Assembly (NCBI GenBank): GCA_021851625.1
Contig: JAJZCX010000133.1
Location: 1-5,315, forward strand
Direction of reading: 5' to 3'
Length of the DNA stretch: 5,315 nucleotides
Source: Acidobacteriota bacterium
GTDB taxonomy: Bacteria; Acidobacteriota; Terriglobia; Terriglobales; Acidobacteriaceae
Below the pieces are notes generated by a model. The model searched no databases. It had not been told where the DNA came from and saw only the letters and a program-made list of their open reading frames with translations. The translations under genes were made by a program, and so were the position numbers. Every line of letters starts with the position of its first letter. Position 1 is the stretch's first letter. Of the stretch, positions 1 through 5,189 are shown in pieces.

Positions 1-9
1 CAGCCTTGC

Positions 10-48
10 ACCCTCTGGATTCTTCGTCGCTGCGCTCCTCATATGGAC
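10..48. repeat. Possible dispersed intergenic repeat
   Basis: The stretch containing GATTCTTCGTCGCTGCGCTC resembles a repeat common between genes in several bacterial genomes, usually seen as spurious peptides such as FFVAALL or EERSDEES in the two orientations. Only one copy lies in the window, so repetition cannot be shown here. The call rests on recalled resemblance. The plus-strand frame from 2 to 145 is open (it includes GFFVAALLIWTQK) but is more likely translated repeat than the end of a gene. Confidence 0.25.
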
Positions 49-124
49 ACAGAAACTCCGCGGCAAATGCTCGTTGGAATTTCTGTCGTGTGGTAGTTGT
101 ATTCATCGCTGGAATGTTTTTTTC
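35..124 (-). pseudogene. Probable remnant of an ImmA/IrrE-type metallopeptidase C-terminal region
   Basis: The minus strand is open here and reads IPAMNTTTTRQKFQRAFAAE followed by FLCPYE. The segment RQKFQRAFAAEFLCP closely resembles the conserved tail after the zinc-peptidase domain in many ImmA/IrrE-family proteins (pattern RQK.QR.FAAE.L.P), which is family knowledge recalled rather than searched. No HExxH motif, start or upstream domain is present: upstream the frame simply runs antisense into ybeY. Downstream, at about position 37, the reading changes to EERSDEES, which looks like translated intergenic repeat. I therefore infer a broken gene scrap of about 30 residues, not an expressed protein. 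It could also be chance similarity in a short stretch. Confidence 0.3.
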
Positions 125-151
125 ACCTGCATGGTACATTCCTGACAAGCC

Positions 152-736
152 ATGCTCACGCTCGATCCACCCAGCGCACAACTCTCCGCCGCGCGCCTGA
201 CTGCGCTGCGCGCCTATCTGCGCCGCGCGCAAAGCGCCGTTGACTTGCGCGGTTCGGTCTCTGTGCTGCTCAGTGATGACCGCACGCTCCGTCGCCTGAA
301 CCGCGACTACCGCGGCAAGGACAAGCCCACCGACGTGCTTTCCTTCCCGGCGGTGGATTTTTCCGCCGCAGCCCGCGCGACGAAGCCATCCCAAAAATCC
401 GAGCAGGCCAACACCGCCAAGCGTTCCGCTGCAACCCGGAAATCCAATATCAGGCAATCCTCAACAAAGCCATCCGCGTCGGCGCAAACCTCCGCGGCAC
501 CAATTCATGCGGGCGATCTGGCACTCTCACTCGACACCGCCGCGCGCCAAGCACGCACACTCGGCCACACGCTGGAAATCGAAGTGCGCATTCTTCTACT
601 GCATGGGCTGCTGCATCTGGCTGGGTATGACCACGAAACCGACCACGGCGCAATGGCCGCGCTCGAAGAAGAACTGCGCCGCCGCTTTCGCCTGCCCGTG
701 GCGCTCATCGCCCGCGCACACCAGAAGCTTCAGTAG
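152..736 (+). CDS. ybeY: Endoribonuclease YbeY (16S rRNA maturation factor)
   Basis: YbeY is a cytoplasmic, zinc-dependent single-strand endoribonuclease needed for 16S rRNA 3'-end maturation and for quality control of 70S ribosomes. The 194-residue product shows the family signature HGLLHLAGYDH at residues 151-161, whose three histidines (151, 155, 161) bind the metal. The conserved LNRDYRGKDKPTDVLSFPA lies at 49-67 and includes the arginine (Arg54) expected at the active site. AGDLALSLDTA at 119-129 is the usual GDI-type strand. An insertion of about 50 residues rich in Ser, Ala, Thr, Lys and Gln separates VLSFPA from GDLALS, where most homologues have a short loop; this explains a length above the usual 150-170. 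The ATG is the first in frame that keeps the N-terminal strand. No clear Shine-Dalgarno sequence precedes it. The gene stands alone here, with minus-strand gene debris on both sides. Confidence 0.95.
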   Translation: MLTLDPPSAQLSAARLTALRAYLRRAQSAVDLRGSVSVLLSDDRTLRRLNRDYRGKDKPTDVLSFPAVDFSAAARATKPSQKSEQANTAKRSAATRKSNIRQSSTKPSASAQTSAAPIHAGDLALSLDTAARQARTLGHTLEIEVRILLLHGLLHLAGYDHETDHGAMAALEEELRRRFRLPVALIARAHQKLQ

Positions 737-788
737 CCACAGCGACCCTCCTGTGAATATCGCTGAGTGTGGGGGCACTCGCTGAAAA

Positions 789-1636
789 TCAATGCGACAG
801 GCTGAAAGAAAATTGGCAGGATCGACCGAGTGCAGCGGCCAGGGGCTGCCCCAGCAGCGGTTCGATCCCAGCCAGTCGATCCAGCCTGCGGATGAACCAA
901 CAGGCGCGCTGAGTCGCTGCGAACCTAGGAGATGCGTCCCATCTGTCCAAGTGTATTCGATGCCCGGAGAAAAGTTCTTGAACGGATGCTCCACTGAAAT
1001 CCGGGACATCCAATTACGGATTGGAACGAGGTTGGGCAGAATTTTGGCAAGAATCTCCGATTGCGGCGTTGTGGTTCCCGTGGCGAGGCCGGAGAAGGAA
1101 GCGTCGGTTGTTTGATATTGATGGAGATGATTGCCATCATTTTCTAGCATGTGCAGAAAGATGGCATTCGTCCAGGGTTTGACGAACATGCCGCTTCCAG
1201 CCTGCAGAATAAAACCCCGCGCGTCTGCAACGGCAGAGAGTCGCGGTGAAAAGAGTACGCCACCAGCCGTTTGCGCATCGGCGCGCACTCCTCCTCGAAC
1301 CACCAGTTTCTGTCTGCGCAGCAATTCAGTCTCGATAAAGGGAGCAGCAGCGGTGCCTGAAGCTTGTGAACTGCTATGGGTACAGTTGATGCCTAGACGT
1401 TTGCCAAGAACAAAGATTCCCTGCGCTCGTAACCTTGAATGCTGAATCGAAAGCTGGAATCCGGTTGGTATAGATTTTTCCTGCAACGTACTCTCAACAG
1501 AGTTCATGGCCGCACTACTGGAAGCAATCCACCTCAAGCGCAAGACTGTTTTAGATGGAAAACACTTCGTATATCTGGATTCCGACATCTTGACCCCAAC
1601 GGCGCAAGCGCCCAACGCTAGCTGCGCCCTTTGCAT
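789..1636 (-). pseudogene. Degraded TonB-dependent/Oar-like outer-membrane receptor fragment
   Basis: The minus strand encodes beta-barrel-like sequence. One part reads FIETELLRRQKLVVRGGVRA, then FSPRLSAVADARGFILQAGS and GMFVKPWTNA. It matches the usual order in Oar/CarboxypepD_reg-like receptors: an outer strand, a GLRYD-like strand, SPRLG, then a GK..RGGYG.FY-like strand. Further on, ISVEHPFKNFSPGIEYTWTD-GTHLL corresponds to the family's Q.SLER-type strand and Y.G..GTHL motif. Near 850-870 the frame appears to shift: GQPLAAALGRSCQFSFSLSH continues the barrel pattern in another frame and stops at 789-791. The first frame instead runs on as antisense of ybeY. There is no signal peptide, plug domain, ribosome site or C-terminal aromatic strand, so I infer an internal, decaying fragment of a protein normally about 1000 residues long. 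The 5' limit is uncertain: another minus frame open above 1551 may hold more of it. The family assignment is by eye only. Confidence 0.45.
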
Positions 1637-1736
1637 CGAGCGTGGCAGACAACGACGCTAGCGTGGAGGACAACGACTGGCTCCCCACCATGAACACTCG
1701 ACACTCAATCTGGTCTAGAATCGAGTCACACTTTCC

Positions 1737-3368
1737 ATGCCGCCGCATTCGATCCCGGTTGTACTCGCGCTGCGTGACTCTGAGGCCGCAGCCCCCATCG
1801 TGCAGGCACTGCTGCGACAGCAGGCAGCCGTGGCGCTTGCGCCGCCGCATGGCACCGCCGAGTTATTGGAGCAACTGCGCGCGCAGCCGCCCGCGCTGCT
1901 GATTCTGGAGTTGGAGCACAGCACTGCACCGTTGGAACAAATCCGCGCCGCGCATCCGCATCTGCCCGTCATTTTATTTTTGGCCAAACTCGACGGAGCC
2001 TTGGCCTACGCCGCCTCCCGTCTGGGCGCGGAGGACATCTTGGTGCCGCCGCTGCAACCCACAGATTTGGATGAGCGCTTGCAGCCCGTGCTCGACCACA
2101 TACGGCAGACCGCTGCACCCCAACCAAAAAATCAGCGAGAGCCGCAAGCACGCGCAGAGCATTTCGCTCCGCAAGAACACACCGCGCAGCGCGCTGCATC
2201 GACACAACGCACGCCTGAATCGACCGCGACACAGGCACCGCGTGAGTCCGCACACGCTGCTCCTCACGCACCGCACGCATCGGTACAAACAGCGACTGCG
2301 CAGCCTGTGTCCAGTTCCAGCCAAGTCCTTCCTCGCAGCATAGCTCCGCTCACCGGGTCCAATCCGCGCATGGCGGAGATTCGCGGCATCGTCGCCAAGG
2401 TGGCCTCCACCGATGCCACTGTGCTCATTCGCGGCGAGAGCGGCGTGGGCAAAGAGATTGTCGCGCGCATGGTCTTTGAATCCTCGCAGCGCGTGCAGAA
2501 GCCATTTATCAAAGTGAATTGCGCCGCCATCCCCAACGATCTGCTGGAGAGTGAACTCTTCGGGTACGAGGCCGGAGCCTTCACCGGAGCCACGCGCCCC
2601 AAGCCAGGAAAATTTGAACTAGCCCACCAAGGCACGCTCTTCCTCGACGAGATTGGCGAGATGCACCCCATGCTGCAAGCCAAGCTGCTGCACGTCTTGC
2701 AAGACGGCCAGTTCGCGCGCCTCGGAGCCAAGCAGGATATCTCCGTGGATGTGCGCCTGATCTGCGCCACCAACAAACCGCTGGAGCAGCGCGTGACCGA
2801 GGGCCTCTTCCGCGAAGACCTCTACTACCGCATCAACGTGGTCACGGTCACCGTGCCACCGCTGCGCGAACGCTTGGACGAAATCCTGCATCTCGCCCAT
2901 TTCTTTCTGGAAAAGTACGCCGCCGAGTATCGCCGACCGCAGCGCTACTTCAGCCCGGCGGTCGAACGCCAAATGCTGCTCTACCACTGGCCCGGCAATG
3001 TGCGCGAGTTGGAAAATCTCTGCAAGCGCTTCGTCATCGTCGGCGGGGAGACGCAAATTCTGCGCGAACTCTCCCAGCACAACCCACCCGCTGCACCTGC
3101 GAGCGTGCGCACAAATTCATCTGCACCCACCCGTCGGCGCGCTGAAAAGCAGACCGACGAACCCTCCCTGCTGGAGATCGGTCGCCGCGCCGCATGGCAG
3201 GCTGAACGCCAAGCCATTCTGCAAATGTTGGAGCAGACCCGCTGGAACCGAAAAGAGGCCGCCCGCCGCCTCCAAGTCAGCTACAAAGCGCTATTGAACA
3301 AGCTCAAGCAAATGGAGTTGGAAAGTATCCCTGCGGAATTGCAGCAAGAGGCACCCAATGCAACATAG
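1737..3368 (+). CDS. Sigma-54-dependent transcriptional activator, Fis family, with degenerate receiver domain
   Basis: This 543-residue protein is a bacterial enhancer-binding protein that uses ATP hydrolysis to open promoters held by sigma-54 RNA polymerase. Residues 1-122 have a receiver-like fold pattern, but the phosphoacceptor position carries Glu58 (LLILELE), the N-terminal acidic pair is lost (ALRDSE), and the usual switch Lys-Pro reads VPPL. Phosphorylation is therefore unlikely. Residues 125-200 are a low-complexity Ala/Gln/His/Thr linker. The AAA+ domain (about 204-440) is complete: Walker A GESGVGKE 233-240, GAFTGA 280-285 for sigma-54 contact, Walker B LFLDE 301-305, sensor I ATN 344-346, FREDLYYRI 358-366 with the arginine-finger region, and sensor II WPGNVREL 418-425. 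A Fis-type helix-turn-helix occupies about 503-528 (WNRKEAARRLQVSYKALLNK). The ATG at 1737 has no strong Shine-Dalgarno; TAGAAT at 1716-1721 is a weak -10 candidate. The stop codon lies inside a 28-bp palindrome, and a sigma-54 promoter follows 210 bp later. The effector is unknown. Confidence 0.95.
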   Translation: MPPHSIPVVLALRDSEAAAPIVQALLRQQAAVALAPPHGTAELLEQLRAQPPALLILELEHSTAPLEQIRAAHPHLPVILFLAKLDGALAYAASRLGAEDILVPPLQPTDLDERLQPVLDHIRQTAAPQPKNQREPQARAEHFAPQEHTAQRAASTQRTPESTATQAPRESAHAAPHAPHASVQTATAQPVSSSSQVLPRSIAPLTGSNPRMAEIRGIVAKVASTDATVLIRGESGVGKEIVARMVFESSQRVQKPFIKVNCAAIPNDLLESELFGYEAGAFTGATRPKPGKFELAHQGTLFLDEIGEMHPMLQAKLLHVLQDGQFARLGAKQDISVDVRLICATNKPLEQRVTEGLFREDLYYRINVVTVTVPPLRERLDEILHLAHFFLEKYAAEYRRPQRYFSPAVERQMLLYHWPGNVRELENLCKRFVIVGGETQILRELSQHNPPAAPASVRTNSSAPTRRRAEKQTDEPSLLEIGRRAAWQAERQAILQMLEQTRWNRKEAARRLQVSYKALLNKLKQMELESIPAELQQEAPNAT

Positions 3369-3390
3369 TGGAATTATAATTCCACTATGT
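3363..3390. promoter_or_regulatory. Perfect 28-bp palindrome overlapping the activator stop codon; candidate enhancer (UAS)
   Basis: The half-site ACATAGTGGAATTA is followed directly by its exact reverse complement, 14 bp each side with no spacer. The activator's TAG stop (3366-3368) lies within the left arm. Its centre lies about 230 bp upstream of the predicted sigma-54 start site, a normal distance for an enhancer-binding protein site. No T-run follows, and a spacer-free palindrome is a better dimer-binding operator than terminator. Binding by the upstream activator is inferred from proximity. Confidence 0.5.
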
Positions 3391-3416
3391 GATCCTTGCA
3401 GCCTGGAAATCCTAGA

Positions 3417-3454
3417 CGATAGGCAGATGGCTGCGTCTGATTCCCTGCCTATCG
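3417..3454. repeat. Inverted repeat with 10-bp perfect arms
   Basis: CGATAGGCAG (3417-3426) and CTGCCTATCG (3445-3454) are exact reverse complements around an 18-nt centre; GG and CC inside could extend the stem after a 2-nt bulge. No U-tract follows. It could be the RNA 3' end of the activator transcript, a Rho-dependent stop structure, or a second protein-binding site. The sequence alone does not decide. Confidence 0.4.
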
Positions 3455-3487
3455 AAGCCGGAGCGAACGCTATCCCGGAAAATTATT

Positions 3488-3565
3488 TTCCACTATTTAT
3501 AAGAAAATAAAAGATATACAGCGATCTGCCACTCAGTTGAGAATATTCTTAGAATTTTTTTCCAC
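3488..3565. promoter_or_regulatory. Two further TTCCAC half-site-like motifs in A+T-rich upstream DNA
   Basis: TTCCACTAT at 3488-3496 repeats the right arm of the 28-bp palindrome exactly (3380-3388), and TTCCACATAT at 3560-3569 is a partial copy. The surrounding 100 bases (about 3480-3580) are roughly three-quarters A+T, unlike the flanking genes, and include the palindrome AGAATATTCT at 3540-3549. Between an enhancer and a sigma-54 promoter, such DNA would be suited to bending or looping. Assigning these as activator half-sites is inference. Confidence 0.35.
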
Positions 3566-3578
3566 ATATCTAGAAAAC

Positions 3579-3595
3579 TTGGCACGCAGCGTGCT
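3579..3595 (+). promoter_or_regulatory. Sigma-54 (RpoN) promoter
   Basis: TTGGCACGCAGCGTGCT matches the sigma-54 consensus YTGGCACG-N4-TTGCW at all informative positions but one (G for the first T of TTGC). The invariant GG (3581-3582) and GC (3593-3594) are separated by exactly 10 bases. Initiation is expected about 11-12 bases after the GC, near 3606. It lies 210 bp downstream of the stop codon of a sigma-54 activator gene and upstream of a terminator, with no convincing open reading frame between. Confidence 0.65.
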
Positions 3596-3605
3596 CATCT
3601 AACAG

Positions 3606-3757
3606 GCACATGAGGCATCAAATGCAGAAACCACACACAGGATGTTCCTCGCAATTCGAGTGATGCAGCCGAGCTGCTTCGCTTCCCTCAATTTTTTCCC
3701 ATCTGCACTTCCCACCTATATGCCTCGAATGCAGGGCCCGCGCAAGCGGGCCTTTTG
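3606..3757 (+). ncRNA. Candidate sigma-54-dependent small RNA, about 150 nt
   Basis: The boundaries are inferred from the predicted sigma-54 start and the intrinsic terminator. The interval has no convincing coding content. Possible pairings nest consistently: GAGGCAT (3612-3618) with ATGCCTC (3720-3726), TGCAGA (3623-3628) with TCTGCA (3692-3697), and local hairpins CTCG/CGAG (3648-3660) and GCAGC/GCTGC (3665-3677). This would leave pyrimidine-rich single strands: CTTCCCTC with a T6CCC tract (about 3682-3690) and CTTCCCACCT (3698-3707). These could pair with Shine-Dalgarno-like targets or bind an RNA chaperone. ATGCAG occurs three times (3622, 3663, 3729). The alternative is a long attenuated leader of pgeF. 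The layout resembles cbrB-crcZ, where a sigma-54 activator gene precedes the sigma-54-dependent RNA it controls; no sequence similarity to CrcZ is claimed. Confidence 0.45.
3733..3756 (+). terminator. Rho-independent terminator
   Basis: GGCCCGC (3735-3741), loop GCAA, and GCGGGCC (3746-3752) form a seven-pair all-GC stem. G3734-T3753 and A3733-T3754 can extend it, and TTTT (3753-3756) follows. It is a classic intrinsic terminator for plus-strand transcription and would define the 3' end of the candidate small RNA. It also shows that a pgeF start at TTG 3755 would lie in the terminator tail. Confidence 0.8.
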
Positions 3758-3904
3758 CATGCTGCCGCGCTCGCAGCGGCTTCCCGTTCTGCCACTACAA
3801 TATCTACAGTGAGTCCTTCGAAACGATCCTCAATCCACCCGTCCGACACGTCCTTGGACGCCGCCTTGTATGGCGTCGATGCCCTGCTGGCCTCCGTTGG
3901 CCTG

Positions 3905-4918
3905 ATGCATGGCACGCGCCGCACGCGACCCTTGGCTGGGAAGAAAAAATCCCCGGCTGCGGCAAAAAAGCCAGCACCTGCGCCCGCTGTACAGCGTCCG
4001 ACCCAACCTAAAATTTTGCACGTTCCCGCTTGGGAGCGGCACGCTTGGCTGGTGCACGGCTTCAGCACCCGGCCCGGTGGCGTCTCCACTGTCTACGCGC
4101 AGCAGACAGGCCGCGGCAAGCCTGCGGGCGAGTTGAACCTGGGCTACACACCCAGCGACACACGCGCCCATGTGGAGCGCAACCGTGAGCTTTTTCTGCG
4201 CGCACTGCGGAGCGGCTCCGCTGCGACCGCGAGCCAATCCACTCTCGTGCTGCTGCGCCAGATTCACTCTGGCCTGGTGCATCGCGTGGATGCCGCACAA
4301 GCAGCCTCGCTCGGCAAAGACGCACTCTTCGCCGCAGGCGATGGCCTGCTCTGCACGCAGCCCGGCCCGTTGCTGGGCATTCTCACCGCCGACTGCCTGC
4401 CTGTGCTGGTCGCGGACACGCGCCTGCGCATCGTGGCCGCGTTTCATGCGGGCTGGCGCGGCACCGTGGCGCGCATCGTGGAACGAGGCGTGGGCCGCAT
4501 GCGTGCCGAGTTTGGCAGCCGCCCCGCCGACCTGACTGCGGCCATTGGCCCTGGCATCGGCGGCTGTTGTTATACCGTGGGCGATGAGGTGCGCGCCGCC
4601 TTTGACGCGCAATTTGCCTACAGCCCCGCGCTCTTTCATGAGGTCTATGACTCCGACCCCATCAAGGAAAAATATCCGCTACTGTTTTTGACGGCGCGCG
4701 CGCCGGGCCACAGCAATCTGGGGCCGAATTTGCATTTGGATTTGGTCGAGGCTAATCGGCGGCAATTGCTTGATGCTGGCGTGGCCGCACCGCAGATTCA
4801 CTCGCTCAATCTGTGCACGGCCTGCCATCCAACGCAGTTCTTCTCGCATCGCGAGAGCCACGGCTTTGCCGGACGTATGTTGAACGTGATTGGAATTAAA
4901 AAAGCGACAAGAGTGTAA
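3905..4918 (+). CDS. pgeF: Laccase-domain peptidoglycan editing factor / purine nucleoside phosphorylase (PgeF/YfiH family)
   Basis: The family (Cu-oxidase_4/DUF152, relatives of human LACC1) includes cytoplasmic zinc enzymes with purine nucleoside phosphorylase and adenosine deaminase activities. In E. coli PgeF limits misincorporation of L-Ser into peptidoglycan precursors. Numbering from ATG 3905 (337 residues), the core runs from about residue 38: HGFSTRPGG 51-59, LRQIHS 117-122, TADCLPV 161-167 with Cys164, HAGWRG 181-186 with His181, AIGPGIGGCCY 213-223, and CTACHPTQFFSHR 304-316 near the end. The metal and active-site residues are all present. A Lys/Ala/Pro-rich extension (about residues 13-35) precedes the core, making the protein longer than the usual 240-270. 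The frame is open upstream to TTG 3755, with GTG 3809 also possible. ATG 3905 is chosen because TTG 3755 sits in a terminator, but no Shine-Dalgarno supports any of them. TACAAT at 3796-3801 is a possible -10 box for a separate promoter. Confidence 0.92.
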   Translation: MHGTRRTRPLAGKKKSPAAAKKPAPAPAVQRPTQPKILHVPAWERHAWLVHGFSTRPGGVSTVYAQQTGRGKPAGELNLGYTPSDTRAHVERNRELFLRALRSGSAATASQSTLVLLRQIHSGLVHRVDAAQAASLGKDALFAAGDGLLCTQPGPLLGILTADCLPVLVADTRLRIVAAFHAGWRGTVARIVERGVGRMRAEFGSRPADLTAAIGPGIGGCCYTVGDEVRAAFDAQFAYSPALFHEVYDSDPIKEKYPLLFLTARAPGHSNLGPNLHLDLVEANRRQLLDAGVAAPQIHSLNLCTACHPTQFFSHRESHGFAGRMLNVIGIKKATRV

Positions 4919-5005
4919 CTGCGATTCTTGCTGGAGCCTGTTGATTGCGATGGGGCTTCGTTGCGAGGAATCGACCTGAATCCCCTCCACCATTCACAGT
5001 ATTTT

Positions 5006-5032
5006 CCATGCAAGCCACGGTGGCTTGCATGG
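5006..5032. repeat. REP-like perfect hairpin, 13-bp arms
   Basis: CCATGCAAGCCAC (5006-5018) and its exact reverse complement (5020-5032) are separated by a single G; as RNA or cruciform the stem would be about 11 bp with a small loop. No U-tract follows on either strand, so it is not a classic intrinsic terminator. GGCTTGCATGGG at its right end recurs at 5149-5160, suggesting a mobile or repeated palindromic element. Confidence 0.5.
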
Positions 5033-5054
5033 GGTATGTGCGCATCGAATCTTA

Positions 5055-5088
5055 GGAAGAAACCCAGGTCTCAAAAGCGAGACCTGGG
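5055..5088 (-). terminator. Hairpin, likely terminator of the minus-strand gene; REP-like
   Basis: CCCAGGTCTC (5063-5072) and GAGACCTGGG (5079-5088) form a 10-bp perfect stem around AAAAGC. Read on the minus strand the stem is followed by TTTCTTCC (5062 to 5055), a moderately U-rich tail, about 100 bases past the stop of the minus-strand gene at 5190. On the plus strand no T-run follows, so termination of pgeF is less likely to use it. AGACCTGGGGCACCC resembles an intergenic palindrome I recall from acidobacterial genomes, so it may be a repeat element serving as terminator. Confidence 0.45.
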
Positions 5089-5148
5089 GCACCCGCCATC
5101 AGCACATTATTTGGGGAAATTCATACGTGAGACACTCGCCCAACGACA

Positions 5149-5160
5149 GGCTTGCATGGG
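5149..5160 (+). repeat. Direct repeat of hairpin arm (12 bp)
   Basis: GGCTTGCATGGG here is identical to 5022-5033, 127 bases upstream, where it forms the right arm of the 13-bp hairpin. The second copy lacks the partner arm. It may be a half-element of the same repeat family or a trace of a duplication. Confidence 0.4.
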
Positions 5161-5189
5161 ACACCGCGAATGAATGCTTCGCACACTCG

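Larger units (their letters stand above)
4919..5189. other. Convergent intergenic region between pgeF and the minus-strand gene
   Basis: This gap of 271 bases contains the two hairpins and the repeated 12-mer listed separately. A looser pairing, CGATTC (4922-4927) with GAATCG (4968-4973), lies just after the pgeF stop, but without a U-tract. Open frames here have no ribosome site or recognisable motif. No convincing gene or promoter is visible. Confidence 0.6.

Noticed and set aside
765..780. GAGTG/CACTC hairpin after ybeY as a terminator
   Set aside because: Only five base pairs with no T-run after it, too weak to call.
596..1636. A 346-residue minus-strand open frame as one intact gene
   Set aside because: Its last third is antisense to ybeY, no ribosome site or signal peptide precedes it, and barrel-like similarity shifts to another frame near 850-870. 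Only 789-1636 is kept, as a pseudogene.
1655..1664. ACGCTAGCGT palindrome upstream of the activator
   Set aside because: A 10-bp palindrome is common by chance, and no second copy or promoter context supports it.
1691..1721. Sigma-70 promoter for the activator (TGAACA, TAGAAT)
   Set aside because: The -35 is poor and the 19-bp spacing suboptimal; mentioned as a weak possibility only.
2264..3080. Minus-strand frames opposite the activator AAA+ domain
   Set aside because: They mirror the Walker and GAFTGA coding region and show no independent motif or start signal.
3610..3812. Tiny overlapping frames (ATG 3610 to TGA 3663, and ATG 3663 to TGA 3812) as leader peptides
   Set aside because: No Shine-Dalgarno. 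The first begins only a few bases after the predicted start, and the second reads through the terminator stem. Coding is possible but unsupported.
3830..4639. A 269-residue minus-strand open frame opposite pgeF
   Set aside because: It is antisense to conserved PgeF motifs and has Ala/Arg/His-rich composition typical of the opposite strand of a G+C-rich gene.
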